Source of the DNA: Pseudomonas sp. MMS21 TM103
GTDB lineage: Bacteria > Pseudomonadota > Gammaproteobacteria > Pseudomonadales > Pseudomonadaceae
Reading direction: 5' to 3'
NCBI RefSeq assembly: GCF_022132145.1
Contig: NZ_JAJISP010000003.1
Location: 124,001 to 188,000, forward strand
Length of the DNA stretch: 64,000 nt
A program made the translations under genes and the position numbers. Positions 9,022-23,733 of the stretch are shown here, piece by piece (position 1 is the stretch's first letter; each line of letters begins with the position of its first letter). The notes beneath the pieces were generated by a model. It was not told the DNA's origin. It worked only from the letters and a program-made list of their open reading frames with translations, and did not search any database.

Positions 9022-9855
9022 TCAACGATGTGGCAAGTATTGCATCGGGTCTACTGGCTTACCCTGACGGCGAATTTCAAAATGAAGCTTCACCCGGTCG
9101 GCTCCCGTGGAACCCATTTCGGCAATCGTTTGCCCAGCTTTGACCTGCTGTCCCTCCTGAACCAGCAGCCTGCGGTTGTGTCCGTAGGCACTTACGTAGG
9201 TATCGCTATGTTTGATGATCAGCAACTCACCGTAGCCCCGTAAACCACTCCCGGCGTACACCACTGAACCATCAGACGCAGCCAAAACAGGCTGTCCCAA
9301 ATCCCCGGCGATATCAATGCCTTTATTCAAACTACCGTTTGAGGAGAATCGCCCAATGACAACACCACTGGCGGGCCAGGCCCAGCCTGATGCTGAGCGT
9401 GTGACAGAGTGCAGTGGAGTGGTCGCCTGGGTTGTCTTGATAGGCACTGGCGACTTCGCCTGAGCCCGGACAACAGGGGGCTTAAACGGCACAACCGTGC
9501 GACCAATCGGTGCTGCAGGGGCGGCAGCGACAGCCTTGCGCGTCGGCCGGCGACCGTCGAAGCGAATGACCTGGCCAATCCGAATCAGATAAGGCGAGGC
9601 AATGCCATTGCGCGCCGCCAGGGCTTTCCAGTCCCAACCGAATCGAAAGGCAATTGAATAAAGGGTATCGCCACGCCGCACCAGATATTGACCGCGGGTC
9701 ACAGGTTGACGCTGCTGTGTCGCCGCCCCCCGGTGATTTCGATCGACAACCTGCACACCACCGGATGGCGAATTGGCGCAACCGGCCAGGAGCGTTCCAA
9801 TCACCAGGCCACCCAACAGGCTCCGAGCGATGCTGCTGCATATTCGCGGTTGCAT
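9022..9855 (-). CDS. nlpD: LysM/LytM lipoprotein NlpD (amidase activator type)
   Basis: 277 residues. ATG 9855 is preferred because GTGAGG lies nine bases upstream. The N-terminus is a lipoprotein signal with lipobox LLAGC, acylated Cys26. A LysM domain (YLVRRGDTLYSIAFRFG) spans about 55-98, then a proline/alanine-rich linker and a C-terminal M23 (LytM) domain. The usual HxH metal motif reads LHFEI and the first ligand region is KGIDIAG, so the peptidase site is degenerate, as in E. coli NlpD, which activates the amidase AmiC at the septum. Upstream of rpoS in the same direction. Confidence 0.93.
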   Translation of the reverse strand: MQPRICSSIARSLLGGLVIGTLLAGCANSPSGGVQVVDRNHRGAATQQRQPVTRGQYLVRRGDTLYSIAFRFGWDWKALAARNGIASPYLIRIGQVIRFDGRRPTRKAVAAAPAAPIGRTVVPFKPPVVRAQAKSPVPIKTTQATTPLHSVTRSASGWAWPASGVVIGRFSSNGSLNKGIDIAGDLGQPVLAASDGSVVYAGSGLRGYGELLIIKHSDTYVSAYGHNRRLLVQEGQQVKAGQTIAEMGSTGADRVKLHFEIRRQGKPVDPMQYLPHR

Positions 9856-9926
9856 GGCAGTGAACCTCACCCGTGTCTCCCTTTATGCCTAGTGGCGTTT
9901 GCCGATTGGTGGGTATTGTGCCGCAA

Positions 9927-10865
9927 TTATTCGGCGCAGCCGCTGCTTTGCTGCCGGCGACTGGCCAGCCTCTCCAGTCCGAGCACCAGCACTACCCCGC
10001 CCAGAGCCAAAAGAATAGCCAAGAGTAACTGTGGATCCTGCCCACTGACTTCGGCGAAACGTCCCGGCAAGAGGTTGGATTGGAGCAGCGGCACCTGCTG
10101 CCCATGGCTGTCGGCGTGCCAGGTAAGGGTTTCCTTCCACGGCCAGAGCTTGTTCAGCGAGCCCAGCATCAAGCCCGTCAATAGCGCCAGGGTGAGGTCG
10201 CGCCAACGCAGCAATAGCCAACGCAGCAACCCGGCAAAGCTGACAATGCCAACCAGACAGCCACTGGCAAAGAGCATCAGCACATGGATATCCAGGCCTT
10301 TCACCGCCCCGAGAATAAAGGGATAGAGACCCAGCAGCAGCAGGATGAAGCTGCCGGAAATACCCGGCAGTATCATGGCGCAGATCGCAATCGAACCTGC
10401 GAAGAAAATACTCAGGGGGTCAGTACCCCACTGCATCGGCGCAGCCACGGTGATCCAGTAGGCAAAGGCCGCCCCCAAAGTGAAACTGATGAACCGACTC
10501 CAGTTCCAACGCTGGATCTCTCGTACTACCAGATGCGAAGAAACCAGTATCAAGCCGAAAAAGAACGACCACACCGGGATCGGGTGCTCGGCTAGCAGGA
10601 AGGTGATGACCCGCGCCAGGCTGAGCACGCTGGTCAGAATGCCGGTCACCAGAACAAGCAGGAAGGTCGCGTTCGCGGTCTGCCAGGCGGCAAGCACACG
10701 ACCGCGCAAGAGCAAGCTCAGAGCGACAGGCACACCTGCTATCGAACGCAGCAGTTCATCGTAGATCCCGCTGATAAAGGCGACGGTACCGCCGGAAACG
10801 CCGGGCACCACATCGGCCGCGCCCATGGCAATGCCTTTGGCGAAGAGCAGAAGAAGTTTCTTCAT
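9927..10865 (-). CDS. DUF368 family membrane protein (PopT-type undecaprenyl phosphate translocase candidate)
   Basis: 312 residues with about eight to ten hydrophobic segments. It begins KGIAMGAADVVPGVSGGT, the hallmark DUF368 motif, and a second inverted copy, GISGSFILLLLGLY, lies near residue 170. DUF368 proteins, named PopT, have been shown to recycle the C55-phosphate lipid carrier across the membrane in other bacteria; DedA-type UptA proteins do the same job. The assignment here rests on family membership only. It is placed between pcm and nlpD in a same-strand chain; E. coli has pcm next to nlpD. Start ATG 10865 has AAGGATC upstream. Confidence 0.88.
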   Translation of the reverse strand: MKKLLLLFAKGIAMGAADVVPGVSGGTVAFISGIYDELLRSIAGVPVALSLLLRGRVLAAWQTANATFLLVLVTGILTSVLSLARVITFLLAEHPIPVWSFFFGLILVSSHLVVREIQRWNWSRFISFTLGAAFAYWITVAAPMQWGTDPLSIFFAGSIAICAMILPGISGSFILLLLGLYPFILGAVKGLDIHVLMLFASGCLVGIVSFAGLLRWLLLRWRDLTLALLTGLMLGSLNKLWPWKETLTWHADSHGQQVPLLQSNLLPGRFAEVSGQDPQLLLAILLALGGVVLVLGLERLASRRQQSSGCAE

Positions 10866-10891
10866 GGATCCTTCCAGGTAACCACTAGAGA

Positions 10892-11569
10892 TCAGGCCAA
10901 GGGCCCATTGAGCAAGGGAACGAAACGCACGGCATCCAGTATATGCCTGGCAAATCCCTGTTCCTCACGGACAATCAGCAGCAACTGCTGCACATCACCG
11001 GCACCGACCGGAATCACCAGGCGTCCACCCGGTGCCAACTGATCGAGCAGCGCCTGGGGCACCTCACTGGCAGCCGCGGTGACGATGATACCGTTGTAGG
11101 GTGCCAGGGCCGACCAGCCCTCCCAACCATCACCCCAGCGAAACACCACGTTGCGCAAGTTCAGCTCGGTCATGCGTTCCTTGGCCCTGTCCTGCAACCC
11201 CTGAATACGCTCGACGCTGAAAACCCGCTCGACCAACTGGGCGAGAATTGCCGTCTGATAACCGGAGCCGGTGCCGATTTCCAGCACCTTGTCCAGAGGG
11301 CCGGCGGCCAGCAGCAATTCGCTCATGCGCGCAACCATGTAAGGCTGCGAAATGGTCTGGTTGTGGCCGATCGGCAGCGCGGTGTCTTCATAGGCGCGAT
11401 GGGCCAAGGCTTCATCAACGAACAGGTGGCGCGGTGTGCGACGGATCGTTTCCAGCACCTGGGCGTTGGACAGCCCTTCTTCATACAGCCGCTGAATCAG
11501 CCGCTCGCGCGTTCGCTGCGAAGTCATGCCGATGCCACGATGATTCAACTCATCTTGCTCGCGCCTCAT
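10892..11569 (-). CDS. pcm: Protein-L-isoaspartate O-methyltransferase
   Basis: 225 residues from ATG 11569, which overlaps the surE stop as TGATG and suggests translational coupling. A second ATG 14 codons later ([10 protein letters not shown]) would give a 211-residue form and cannot be excluded. The enzyme uses SAM to methylate isoaspartyl residues and so repairs aged proteins. SAM motif I is [15 protein letters not shown] near residues 92-106. The family stretch [15 protein letters not shown] precedes it. The location next to surE and upstream of nlpD-rpoS is the classical stationary-phase survival cluster. Confidence 0.96.
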   Translation of the reverse strand: MRREQDELNHRGIGMTSQRTRERLIQRLYEEGLSNAQVLETIRRTPRHLFVDEALAHRAYEDTALPIGHNQTISQPYMVARMSELLLAAGPLDKVLEIGTGSGYQTAILAQLVERVFSVERIQGLQDRAKERMTELNLRNVVFRWGDGWEGWSALAPYNGIIVTAAASEVPQALLDQLAPGGRLVIPVGAGDVQQLLLIVREEQGFARHILDAVRFVPLLNGPLA

Positions 11570-12318
11570 CAAAGCAAACCCTCCAACCAAGGTTGCAGGC
11601 TGCTGAGGCCACTCTGAAAGGTACGATCGAGCTGCAACGGGGTAACGGAGACGAACCCCTGCATCACCGCATGAAAATCAGTGCCCGGCCCACCATCCTC
11701 GGCGTCGCCAGCGACCGAAATCCAGTAGCCCTCCTTGCCACGTGGATTGACCACCTTGACCGGCGCAGCGGCACGGGCACGATGACCCAGGCGAGTCAGC
11801 TGGACACCACGGATATGCTCCAGCGGCAGATTGGGGATATTCACATTGAGTACGGTGCGCGGCGGCAAATCCAGTTGCTCATGGGCTTGCACAAGTTTGC
11901 GCGCGAAGTAGGCGGCGGTCGCCAGATTATCCGGCTGGCGCGAAAGCAAGGAGAACGCGAATGCCGGACGGGTCAGGAAGCGTCCCTCCAAAGCGGCGGC
12001 CACAGTGCCGGAATAGAGCACGTCATCGCCCAGATTAGCGCCCAGGTTGATACCGGCCACGACCAAATCCGCCACGTGCGGCAGCAGCCCATTCAAACCC
12101 AGGTGCACGCAATCGGTAGGCGTGCCGTTGAGGCTGATAAAGCCGTTGGGCAAGGTGCAAGGGTGCAAGGGACGGTCGAGGGTCAGCGAGCTGCTGGCAC
12201 CACTTCTGTCCTGGTCCGGCGCGATCACCACGCACTCGGCATAATCGGCCAAAGCAGCATGCAGCGCGGCAAGGCCTGGCGCTGCCACACCATCATCGTT
12301 AGAAATCAGAATACGCAT
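11569..12318 (-). CDS. surE: 5'/3'-nucleotidase SurE
   Basis: 249 residues. The start ATG 12318 gives [15 protein letters not shown], with the metal-binding pair Asp8-Asp9. [11 protein letters not shown] near residues 88-98 supplies the conserved Asn and loop. SurE dephosphorylates nucleoside monophosphates and short polyphosphates and helps stationary-phase survival. The first 13 bases lie inside the end of truD, so the two are probably coupled. Its stop overlaps the pcm start. Confidence 0.97.
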   Translation of the reverse strand: MRILISNDDGVAAPGLAALHAALADYAECVVIAPDQDRSGASSSLTLDRPLHPCTLPNGFISLNGTPTDCVHLGLNGLLPHVADLVVAGINLGANLGDDVLYSGTVAAALEGRFLTRPAFAFSLLSRQPDNLATAAYFARKLVQAHEQLDLPPRTVLNVNIPNLPLEHIRGVQLTRLGHRARAAAPVKVVNPRGKEGYWISVAGDAEDGGPGTDFHAVMQGFVSVTPLQLDRTFQSGLSSLQPWLEGLL

Positions 12319-13364
12319 GGGTTGTCCGCCTGCCCTGCAGGCAACAGATCGACGAGCTCGCGCACCAAAACGGTGGCAAAGCATCCAGCCGGCAGGACGA
12401 ATTCCAGTTGCAGAATGTCAGGCTCGGGATAATGCCACGTCAAACCGCCAATGGGGAGGCGCAGGATACGCCGTTCGTGCGTCATGCCCGCTTCTGCCAA
12501 CCAATCGACCAAGGCACGCTCATCCTCGGCAACAATCTGCTCCAGGGCCTGGGCGACTCCGCCGGCGGTCGAGAGGCCTGCCCCCCACAAGGGCCCGGTC
12601 GGGTGCAAATCCAGAATCGCCAGGCGTGGGTCCGTGCATTCAGCCTCACCGGCAGGAAAAAAACTGCGGCTATCGGTAAAGGCCAGCAGATCGCCCAGCA
12701 GCGCCTTATTCCAGGTTTCGGCGGCGACCCGCTGCGCCAGCACGCGATTAAACAGGTAGCTGCGGGCGGCGGACAGGACGCGCGAACGAACATTGCGCTT
12801 TTCAGGCAAGGTCTTAGAGTCGGCAAAGTGTCGCGCATGGGCGACATTCCCCCCCTCGAAGCCAAAGCGCTGCAGGCCGAAGTAGTTGGGAATGCCCTGA
12901 GCGACTATTTGCCCAAGACGGATATCCAAGGCCTCGCGGTCGGCCTTGAGTTGAGTCAAACGCAGGGTAAAGCCATTGGCCGCATGAGCACCGCGCTGCA
13001 ATTTACGGGTATGACGCACCTGCTTGAGGATCGCCAAGGTGGCGTCTTCGGCGCCGCTCAAGTCAGGATCGGCCTTACCTGGCAGGTGCACACTGAACCA
13101 TTGACGGGTCAATGCCTGGCGGTCCTTGAGTCCGGCATAGCTGATCATCCGGATTGCAACGCCAGCGGCGCGGGCGATTCGCTTGGCCGCCTCTTCGGTA
13201 TTCAGCTCGCGTTTTTCCACCCAGAGCCAGAGGTGTTCACCCTCGCCAGCCAGGGGTATATCCAGCACCTCGTCGACCTGAAAGTCTTCCGCCACAGCCT
13301 TGAGCACCGCTGTACCGCAAGGCTCACCATGGCCGCGCGGGCCAAGCAGTTGGAGTTCGTTCAT
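12306..13364 (-). CDS. truD: tRNA pseudouridine(13) synthase TruD
   Basis: 352 residues. It makes pseudouridine at position 13 of tRNA-Glu. The catalytic Asp81 sits in [11 protein letters not shown], and NYFGLQRFG in the middle of the protein is the second family signature. ATG 13364 overlaps the ispF stop as ATGA, fixing the start; longer readings run into ispF. The 3' end overlaps surE by 13 bases. This is part of a tightly packed ispF-truD-surE-pcm chain. Confidence 0.97.
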   Translation of the reverse strand: MNELQLLGPRGHGEPCGTAVLKAVAEDFQVDEVLDIPLAGEGEHLWLWVEKRELNTEEAAKRIARAAGVAIRMISYAGLKDRQALTRQWFSVHLPGKADPDLSGAEDATLAILKQVRHTRKLQRGAHAANGFTLRLTQLKADREALDIRLGQIVAQGIPNYFGLQRFGFEGGNVAHARHFADSKTLPEKRNVRSRVLSAARSYLFNRVLAQRVAAETWNKALLGDLLAFTDSRSFFPAGEAECTDPRLAILDLHPTGPLWGAGLSTAGGVAQALEQIVAEDERALVDWLAEAGMTHERRILRLPIGGLTWHYPEPDILQLEFVLPAGCFATVLVRELVDLLPAGQADNPCVF

Positions 13365-13834
13365 CGGCCTACCAACAGCGCAACGGCATGCACCGCAATG
13401 CCTTCTTCGCGGCCGGTGAAGCCGAGCTTCTCGGTGGTGGTGGCCTTGACGTTGACTTGCTCCCGCGAGACCTGCAGATCCTCGGCAATCAGATCGCACA
13501 TGCGATCGATATGCGCAGCCATCTTCGGCGCTTGGGCGACGATGGTGGCGTCGACATTAGCCACCTGCCAGCCTTTGGCCTGAAGCAAACCCAGGACATG
13601 TCGCAGCAACTCACGGCTGTCGGCGCCCTTGAAGGTCGGGTCGGTATCGGGAAAATGCTTGCCGATATCACCCAAGGCCGCGGCGCCGAGCAAGGCATCG
13701 GCGAGCGCATGGAGCAGCACATCACCGTCGGAATGGGCGATCAACCCGCAACTGTGGGGAATCCGTACGCCGCCGAGGGTGATGAACTCACCCTCGCCGA
13801 AACGGTGTACATCGTAGCCGTGGCCAATACGCAT
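13361..13834 (-). CDS. ispF: 2-C-methyl-D-erythritol 2,4-cyclodiphosphate synthase
   Basis: 157 residues, standard length. It forms the cyclic diphosphate intermediate of the MEP isoprenoid pathway. Zinc ligands are Asp8 and His10 in GHGYDVHRF and His42 in DGDVLLHAL. The C-terminal [17 protein letters not shown] is the conserved cytidine-site loop. The start is ATG 13834, six codons inside the longest frame. It heads the ispF-truD-surE-pcm chain. ispD, the step two before it, is in the window at 17120 but in a separate unit. Confidence 0.97.
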   Translation of the reverse strand: MRIGHGYDVHRFGEGEFITLGGVRIPHSCGLIAHSDGDVLLHALADALLGAAALGDIGKHFPDTDPTFKGADSRELLRHVLGLLQAKGWQVANVDATIVAQAPKMAAHIDRMCDLIAEDLQVSREQVNVKATTTEKLGFTGREEGIAVHAVALLVGR

Positions 13835-13972
13835 AAGAACAACGCCCTGCAAAAGTCAGGGCCTGATTCTACATGCAGGAGGCTGACTGGGGGGGCGCCG
13901 TGCGCACCGGCAATCGGCCTGCACCACGGCGAACTCTGTTTTCGCAACCGCTGAGCGGCGTGCACCGCGTCC

Positions 13973-14815
13973 CTATGCCAGCGCCTGCGCATGATGACGC
14001 AGGTGGTCCTCGATAAAGCTGGCGATGAAGTAGTAGCTGTGGTCATAGCCGGGTTGCAGGCGCAGGGTCAGCGGATGCTTCGCTGCTTGCGCTGCATTCT
14101 TCAGTGCGTCCGGTTTGAGCTGACCCTCAAGAAAGTCATCACGATCGCCCTGATCGATCAGGATCGGCAAACGCTCGGCCGCATCGGCAATGAGCGCACA
14201 GGCATCCCATTCGCGCCAGCGCGAACGTTCATCGCCGAGGTAGCGGGAAAACGCCTTCTCGCCCCATGGGCAGTTCGACGGATTGCCAATCGGCGCGAAG
14301 GCCGACAGCGACTGGTAACGCCCCGGGTTGCGCAAGGCGCAGACCAGTGCGCCATGCCCACCCATAGAATGGCCGCTGATGCCGCGCTTGGCCGAGACAG
14401 GGAAATTAGCCTCGATCAGCGCCGGCAACTCCTGCACCACGTAGTCGTGCATGCGGTAATTGCGCGCCCAGGGTTCTTGGGTCGCGTTGAGATAGAAGCC
14501 GGCACCCAGACCGAAGTCCCAGGCGCCCTCCGGGTCGCCCGGCACATCTGGCCCGCGCGGGCTGGTGTCCGGCGCGACGATGATCAAGCCCAACTCGGCT
14601 GCTAGCCGGTGAGCGCCGGCCTTCTGCATGAAGTTCTCGTCATTGCAGGTCAGCCCCGACAGCCAGTAGAGCACCGGCAGCTTGGCGCCCTGCTCGGCCT
14701 GCGGCGGCAGATAGACGGCGAAGACCATATCGCAGTTGAGCGTGTTCGAACGATGCCGATAGCGCTTGTGCCAGCCGCCGAAGCTTTTCTGGCAAGACAG
14801 ATTTTCCAGAGTCAT
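13973..14815 (-). CDS. fghA: S-formylglutathione hydrolase
   Basis: 280 residues, an esterase D family serine hydrolase. It hydrolyses S-formylglutathione to formate and glutathione, completing formaldehyde detoxification. The nucleophile is Ser150 in [24 protein letters not shown] near 49-62 is typical of the family. The start ATG 14815 (MTLENLSCQ) is chosen; the longer frame adds 14 unlikely residues. It lies 41 bases after frmA in the same direction, so the two probably form an operon controlled by the divergent LysR gene. Confidence 0.96.
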   Translation of the reverse strand: MTLENLSCQKSFGGWHKRYRHRSNTLNCDMVFAVYLPPQAEQGAKLPVLYWLSGLTCNDENFMQKAGAHRLAAELGLIIVAPDTSPRGPDVPGDPEGAWDFGLGAGFYLNATQEPWARNYRMHDYVVQELPALIEANFPVSAKRGISGHSMGGHGALVCALRNPGRYQSLSAFAPIGNPSNCPWGEKAFSRYLGDERSRWREWDACALIADAAERLPILIDQGDRDDFLEGQLKPDALKNAAQAAKHPLTLRLQPGYDHSYYFIASFIEDHLRHHAQALA

Positions 14816-14856
14816 AACGTCCCCGCAGGGTGCGCCGCGCGCACCCCAACATTTCA

Positions 14857-16011
<1,155 letters not shown>

Positions 16012-16050
16012 TCACCCTTAATAAAGTAATAATCGGCGTTACGGCAAAAC

Positions 16051-16072
16051 ATTATTGCCATACAGGGATAAT
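16051..16072. promoter_or_regulatory. Candidate LysR operator between frmA and its regulator
   Basis: ATTAT-N12-ATAAT is an inverted repeat in the 169-bp divergent gap, of the T-N11-A kind bound by LysR proteins. It lies about 80 bases from the frmA start and about 70 from the regulator start. Confidence 0.5.
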
Positions 16073-16138
16073 AGTCAGAAGCTGCAAGCACCTCAGCGAG
16101 CCGCTCGAGGACATCATGATCGCGGAGAAGCAGACATC

Positions 16139-17029
16139 ATGAATCGCTGGGAAGGCCTGGATGAATTCGTTGCGGTGGCCGAATGCGGCCAATTTACCGC
16201 CGCCGCCCAACGCCTGGGCCTGTCCTCCTCGCAGGTCAGCCGCCAGGTCGCCCACCTGGAAGAGCGCCTGCAAACTCGCCTGTTCTACCGCAGCACCCGG
16301 CGCGTGGCCCTGACCGAAGCCGGGCAAACCTTCCTGCAGCATTGCCAGCGCCTGCAGGATGCCCGCGAAGAAGCCCTGCGCGCGGTCGGCGACCTGGGCA
16401 GCGAACCCAAAGGGCTGTTGCGCATGACCTGTGCCGTGGCCTACGGCGAGCGCTTTATCGTGCCCCTGGTGACGGACTTCATGACGCGGCACCCGCAACT
16501 GCGGGTAGACATAGAGCTGAGCAACCGCAACCTCGATCTGGTCCACGAGGGCCTGGACCTGGCCATTCGCCTGGGCCGCCTGCAGGATTCGCGACTGGTC
16601 GCCACACGCCTGGCACCCCGGCGCATGTACCTGTGCGCCGCGCCAGACTACCTGCAGCACTATGGCCGCCCACACAGTCTGTCCGAACTGAGCCGGCACA
16701 ACTGCCTGGTTGGCAGTTCGGACACCTGGAGTTTCCAGCTCAACGGCCGCGAAGCCTCGCAACGCGTGCAAGGCAACTGGCGCTGCAACAGCGGCCAGGC
16801 GGTGCTCGATGCGGCCTTGCGCGGCCTGGGGTTGTGTCAGTTGCCGGACTACTACGTACTCGAACATCTGCGCAGCGGCGCCCTGGTCTCCTTGCTGGAC
16901 AACCAGCAGCCGCCCAACACCGCGGTCTGGGCGCTCTATCCCCAGCAACGGCATCTATCGCCAAAAGTGCGACAACTGGTGGACGCCCTCAAGGCAGGAC
17001 TGGCGCAACGCAGGGAATATCGCCCCTGA
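16139..17029 (+). CDS. gfnR: LysR-type regulator of glutathione-dependent formaldehyde detoxification
   Basis: 296 residues. The N-terminal winged helix (1-60) has FTAAAQRLGLSSSQVSRQVAHLE, followed by the LysR effector-binding domain. ATG 16139 has GGAGAAG upstream. The divergent position next to frmA-fghA matches GfnR of Pseudomonas aeruginosa, an activator of the formaldehyde pathway; the symbol is given by this synteny and is not proven. The domain pattern is of the CrgA-like subgroup. It is followed by a short convergent gap and ispD. Confidence 0.85.
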   Translation: MNRWEGLDEFVAVAECGQFTAAAQRLGLSSSQVSRQVAHLEERLQTRLFYRSTRRVALTEAGQTFLQHCQRLQDAREEALRAVGDLGSEPKGLLRMTCAVAYGERFIVPLVTDFMTRHPQLRVDIELSNRNLDLVHEGLDLAIRLGRLQDSRLVATRLAPRRMYLCAAPDYLQHYGRPHSLSELSRHNCLVGSSDTWSFQLNGREASQRVQGNWRCNSGQAVLDAALRGLGLCQLPDYYVLEHLRSGALVSLLDNQQPPNTAVWALYPQQRHLSPKVRQLVDALKAGLAQRREYRP

Positions 17030-17119
17030 TGACTCGACCCCGCGCGCCGGTCGCCTTCAACCCTGCAACTCGCGGCGCTCAACCCCGTAGTTCCGGCGCC
17101 GGCCCCTGACAGACCTCAA

Positions 17120-17830
17120 TCAGCAGCGCGCGGCCCAGTGCTGGCGGAGCCAGTCGAGGTCTTCGGGCCGGGTCACCTTGAGGTTATCGGCGAGGCCCTC
17201 GATCAAGCGCGGCGCCTTCCCGAGCCATTCGACAGCCGACGCCTCATCGGTTATCGCCACCTCGGCGGCAATAGCCTGGGCCAGCGCACGACGCAGCAAG
17301 CCGAGGCGAAACATCTGCGGCGTGTAGGCCTGCCAGATCAGGGAGCGGTCGACGGTCTGCAGCACCCGGCCATCAGACCCGGCACGCTTCAAGGTGTCGC
17401 GCACCGGCACCGCAAGCAGACCGCCCACCGGATCATCGGCCAGCTCGGCAAGCAGCAGATCCAGATCAGAGCGCGCCAGATTGGGCCGCGCCGCATCGTG
17501 CACCAACACCCAGTCGCTTTCCTGCGCCCCCAGCTCGGCCAGGCGTTGCAAGCCATTGAGCACCGAATCCGCGCGCTCGCGACCACCCTCGGCGCGGACG
17601 ATGCGCCGATCCTGGGCACAGGCCAAAGTCGGCCAGTAGGGATCATCGAGCGCCAGACTGACCACCACGCCCCGCAACTGCGGGTGATCGAGAAAGCAGG
17701 CCAGGCTGTGTTCCACAATGGTCTTACCAGCCAGTTCGAGGTATTGCTTGGGCCGGTCGGCACGCATGCGACTACCAACCCCGGCAGCTGGGATCAGGGC
17801 CCAGAAATGCGCTAATGCGGACGTTTTCAT
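17120..17830 (-). CDS. ispD: 2-C-methyl-D-erythritol 4-phosphate cytidylyltransferase
   Basis: 236 residues. Third enzyme of the MEP pathway, joining CTP to methylerythritol phosphate. The nucleotide loop is PAAGVGSRMRADRPKQYL at about 14-31, and VHDAARP near 109-115 holds the metal-binding Asp. It lies 15 bases downstream of ftsB and is probably co-transcribed, an arrangement shared with E. coli. ATG 17830 is the natural start. Confidence 0.97.
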   Translation of the reverse strand: MKTSALAHFWALIPAAGVGSRMRADRPKQYLELAGKTIVEHSLACFLDHPQLRGVVVSLALDDPYWPTLACAQDRRIVRAEGGRERADSVLNGLQRLAELGAQESDWVLVHDAARPNLARSDLDLLLAELADDPVGGLLAVPVRDTLKRAGSDGRVLQTVDRSLIWQAYTPQMFRLGLLRRALAQAIAAEVAITDEASAVEWLGKAPRLIEGLADNLKVTRPEDLDWLRQHWAARC

Positions 17831-17845
17831 TCGGTTAGCTGGTTG

Positions 17846-18124
17846 TCATTCAGTTAGTTGGTAGAGGGTCTCGCCCTCTTTGACCATGCCCAGCTCATGG
17901 CGGGCGCGCTCCTCGACGGTTTCCATGCCCTTTTTCAGCTCCAAGACTTCCGCCTCGAGGATACGGTTGCGCTCGAGCAGACGTTGATTTTCACCTTGTT
18001 GATCGGCGATCTGATGACTCAAGTCGGTAACCTGCGCCAGGCTGCCATCGCCCACCCACAGGCGATACTGCAGGCCAACCAGTAGCAGGATCAGGATGAC
18101 TAACAACCAATAAGAACTACGCAT
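17846..18124 (-). CDS. ftsB: Cell division protein FtsB
   Basis: 92 residues. One membrane segment (about residues 5-20) is followed by a heptad-rich coiled coil (about 28-70) with LLERNRILEAEVLELKKG, then the conserved region ending ELGMVKEGE. This matches the FtsB bitopic topology. FtsB joins FtsL and FtsQ at the septum and helps activate septal peptidoglycan synthesis. It lies downstream of eno, with a terminator between, and directly upstream of ispD. Confidence 0.95.
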   Translation of the reverse strand: MRSSYWLLVILILLLVGLQYRLWVGDGSLAQVTDLSHQIADQQGENQRLLERNRILEAEVLELKKGMETVEERARHELGMVKEGETLYQLTE

Positions 18125-18145
18125 GACAGTAAAAGCATCCGGACG

Positions 18146-18177
18146 AAAAGAGGGGCGACTCGCGCCGCCCCTCTTTT
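18146..18177 (-). terminator. Intrinsic terminator of eno
   Basis: AAAAGAGGGGCG pairs with CGCCCCTCTTTT (12-bp stem, 8-base loop), ending in TTTT on the minus strand. It lies between eno and ftsB, so ftsB-ispD would need read-through or a local promoter. Confidence 0.85.
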
Positions 18178-18230
18178 ACCATGACTCGACCAATCACTGA
18201 AAACCCCGCGAGCGCAGCCCGCAGCAGTTT

Positions 18231-19619
<1,389 letters not shown>

Positions 19620-19665
19620 TCAGTCAGATTGTATACAAATGGCACTTTACCGCAGAATTGCCGTT

Positions 19666-22177
<2,512 letters not shown>

Positions 22178-22324
22178 TCAGCGCCGCCGGGGAAAGCAAA
22201 GGAAGGCCGAAGCCACAATCACGAACAAGCCGTAATTGACAAGCAGTTGCCGACTCCATTCTCTTGAGGAAAAGGGGTCCGTAAAAGCTCTAGTAAGACG
22301 GGAGCGTAGTCTACCGGAAAGGCC

Positions 22325-23641
22325 TTACCAGCTCAAACCTTGATCACTCACCGGCGGCTGCCAACTGAGCTGCCATTGACCATCACCCGCCCCGTCCAAA
22401 CCGGGAAGATTAGCCGCAGCACGCAGTTCGCCATTGCACAGCAGCAGAGGCAGGCGCGGACGGACAAACGCCGGCACCTGCCGCTCATTAAGCAAGCGCT
22501 TCAAATCGCGATGACCGCGCCCGGGCAGGCTCATCACCTCGCCACCCTGGCGATAAGCCAGACGCCAGTCGCCGGCGGGCAACTGGCCCTCGATCCGCAC
22601 GCAACCATTACCCGCCAGCGGCAACCAGCACCCAGGGCTGGGCCGAACGTCGAGCGCTTGCGGCATGCACAGCCAGTCACCACTGAGCCACCACAACCGC
22701 TGGTCGGCTCGACGCAATTCGCCTGTTCCCAGACGCCAGATCGGGGCGGCATCGCTGGCCGCATCACGCAGTTCCTGCCAGCCGACCCAGTGCTCGCTGT
22801 CCGGCATAGGAGTCAGGCTGCGCAACCAGTAACGCAAGGCGTTGCGCTGACGGGCATCGCTCAGCGCCCGTAACGGCGCCAGGGACAAGCTAGGCAGATT
22901 GAGCCAGGCAAACTCGCAGGGCGCCTGCGCAACCTGCAAATCCTGCTGCGCCAGCTCATCGAGCAATTGCGCAGCCTCGCCCAGATGCTCCGCCGCACGC
23001 GCCATGCTGGCCGTCGCTTGCGGCCAGCGCCCAGTCAGTAGCGGCAAAACCTGGTGACGCAAGTAATTGCGCGAGAAGCGGCTATCGGCATTCGACGGGT
23101 CCTCCACCCAGCGCAGCCGATGTTCGTCAGCATAGGCTTGCAACTCGGCGCGAGAACTCTGCAGTAGCGGCCGCAGCAGCTGTCCGGCACCGAGCGGCCG
23201 GCTCTGCGGCATAGCCGCCAAGCCCTGCACACCAGCGCCGCGCAGCAGGCGAAAGATCAGGGTCTCCGCCTGATCATCGCGATGCTGCGCCGCCAGCAAT
23301 ATCTCGCCAGGACCCAGCAGTGCATGAAAAGCCGCATAGCGTGCCTGCCGCGCGGCGCGCTCGATACTGGCCCCAGGCTGCACCTGAACGGACTCCACGT
23401 GCAACGGCACACCCAGCGCATCACACAGCCGACGACAGTGCGCCGGCCAGGTATCGGCAAGCACTTGCAGGCCATGATGAATATGAATAGCGGAAAGCGG
23501 CGGTAACGTCTCGCGTTGCGCGAGACCGACCAGGAGATGCAGCAGCACGGTTGAATCCAGGCCGCCGGAAAGCGCGATACGCCAGGCCGGCGCATCACGC
23601 CAGGGAGCCAGAGCCGTCAGCAAGCGGGATTCGAGGGACAT
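22325..23641 (-). CDS. tilS: tRNA(Ile)-lysidine synthase
   Basis: 438 residues. It converts the wobble cytidine 34 of tRNA-Ile(CAU) to lysidine so that it reads AUA. The PP-loop LSGGLDSTVLLHLL is near residues 24-37 and HHGLQ follows near 57. The substrate-binding and C-terminal TilS domains are present, including GRGHRDLKRLLNERQVP near 362-378. ATG 23641 is used; the upstream extension is a repeat-rich gap. Downstream of accA in the same direction. Confidence 0.96.
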   Translation of the reverse strand: MSLESRLLTALAPWRDAPAWRIALSGGLDSTVLLHLLVGLAQRETLPPLSAIHIHHGLQVLADTWPAHCRRLCDALGVPLHVESVQVQPGASIERAARQARYAAFHALLGPGEILLAAQHRDDQAETLIFRLLRGAGVQGLAAMPQSRPLGAGQLLRPLLQSSRAELQAYADEHRLRWVEDPSNADSRFSRNYLRHQVLPLLTGRWPQATASMARAAEHLGEAAQLLDELAQQDLQVAQAPCEFAWLNLPSLSLAPLRALSDARQRNALRYWLRSLTPMPDSEHWVGWQELRDAASDAAPIWRLGTGELRRADQRLWWLSGDWLCMPQALDVRPSPGCWLPLAGNGCVRIEGQLPAGDWRLAYRQGGEVMSLPGRGHRDLKRLLNERQVPAFVRPRLPLLLCNGELRAAANLPGLDGAGDGQWQLSWQPPVSDQGLSW

Positions 23642-23662
23642 GTGCACAACTTCAGGCAGCAA

Positions 23663-23722
23663 GGTGGGTCGAGTTTCAGCCCACCGATACAGACGCTGGA
23701 TGGGTGAACATTTCACCCATCC
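23663..23722. repeat. Double palindromic repeat between accA and tilS
   Basis: GGTGGG/CCCACC (23663-23685) and GGATGGGTGAA-CAT-TTCACCCATCC (23698-23722, perfect 11-bp stem) lie side by side. The second stem resembles the GGATGG...CCATCC hairpin at 49726-49754. It looks like a dispersed extragenic palindrome. Confidence 0.7.
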
Positions 23723-23733
23723 TACAACAGCCC

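Noticed and set aside
9022..9855. NlpD as an active M23 endopeptidase
   Set aside because: The HxH and first-ligand motifs are altered (LHFEI, KGIDIAG), as in E. coli NlpD, which is an amidase activator.
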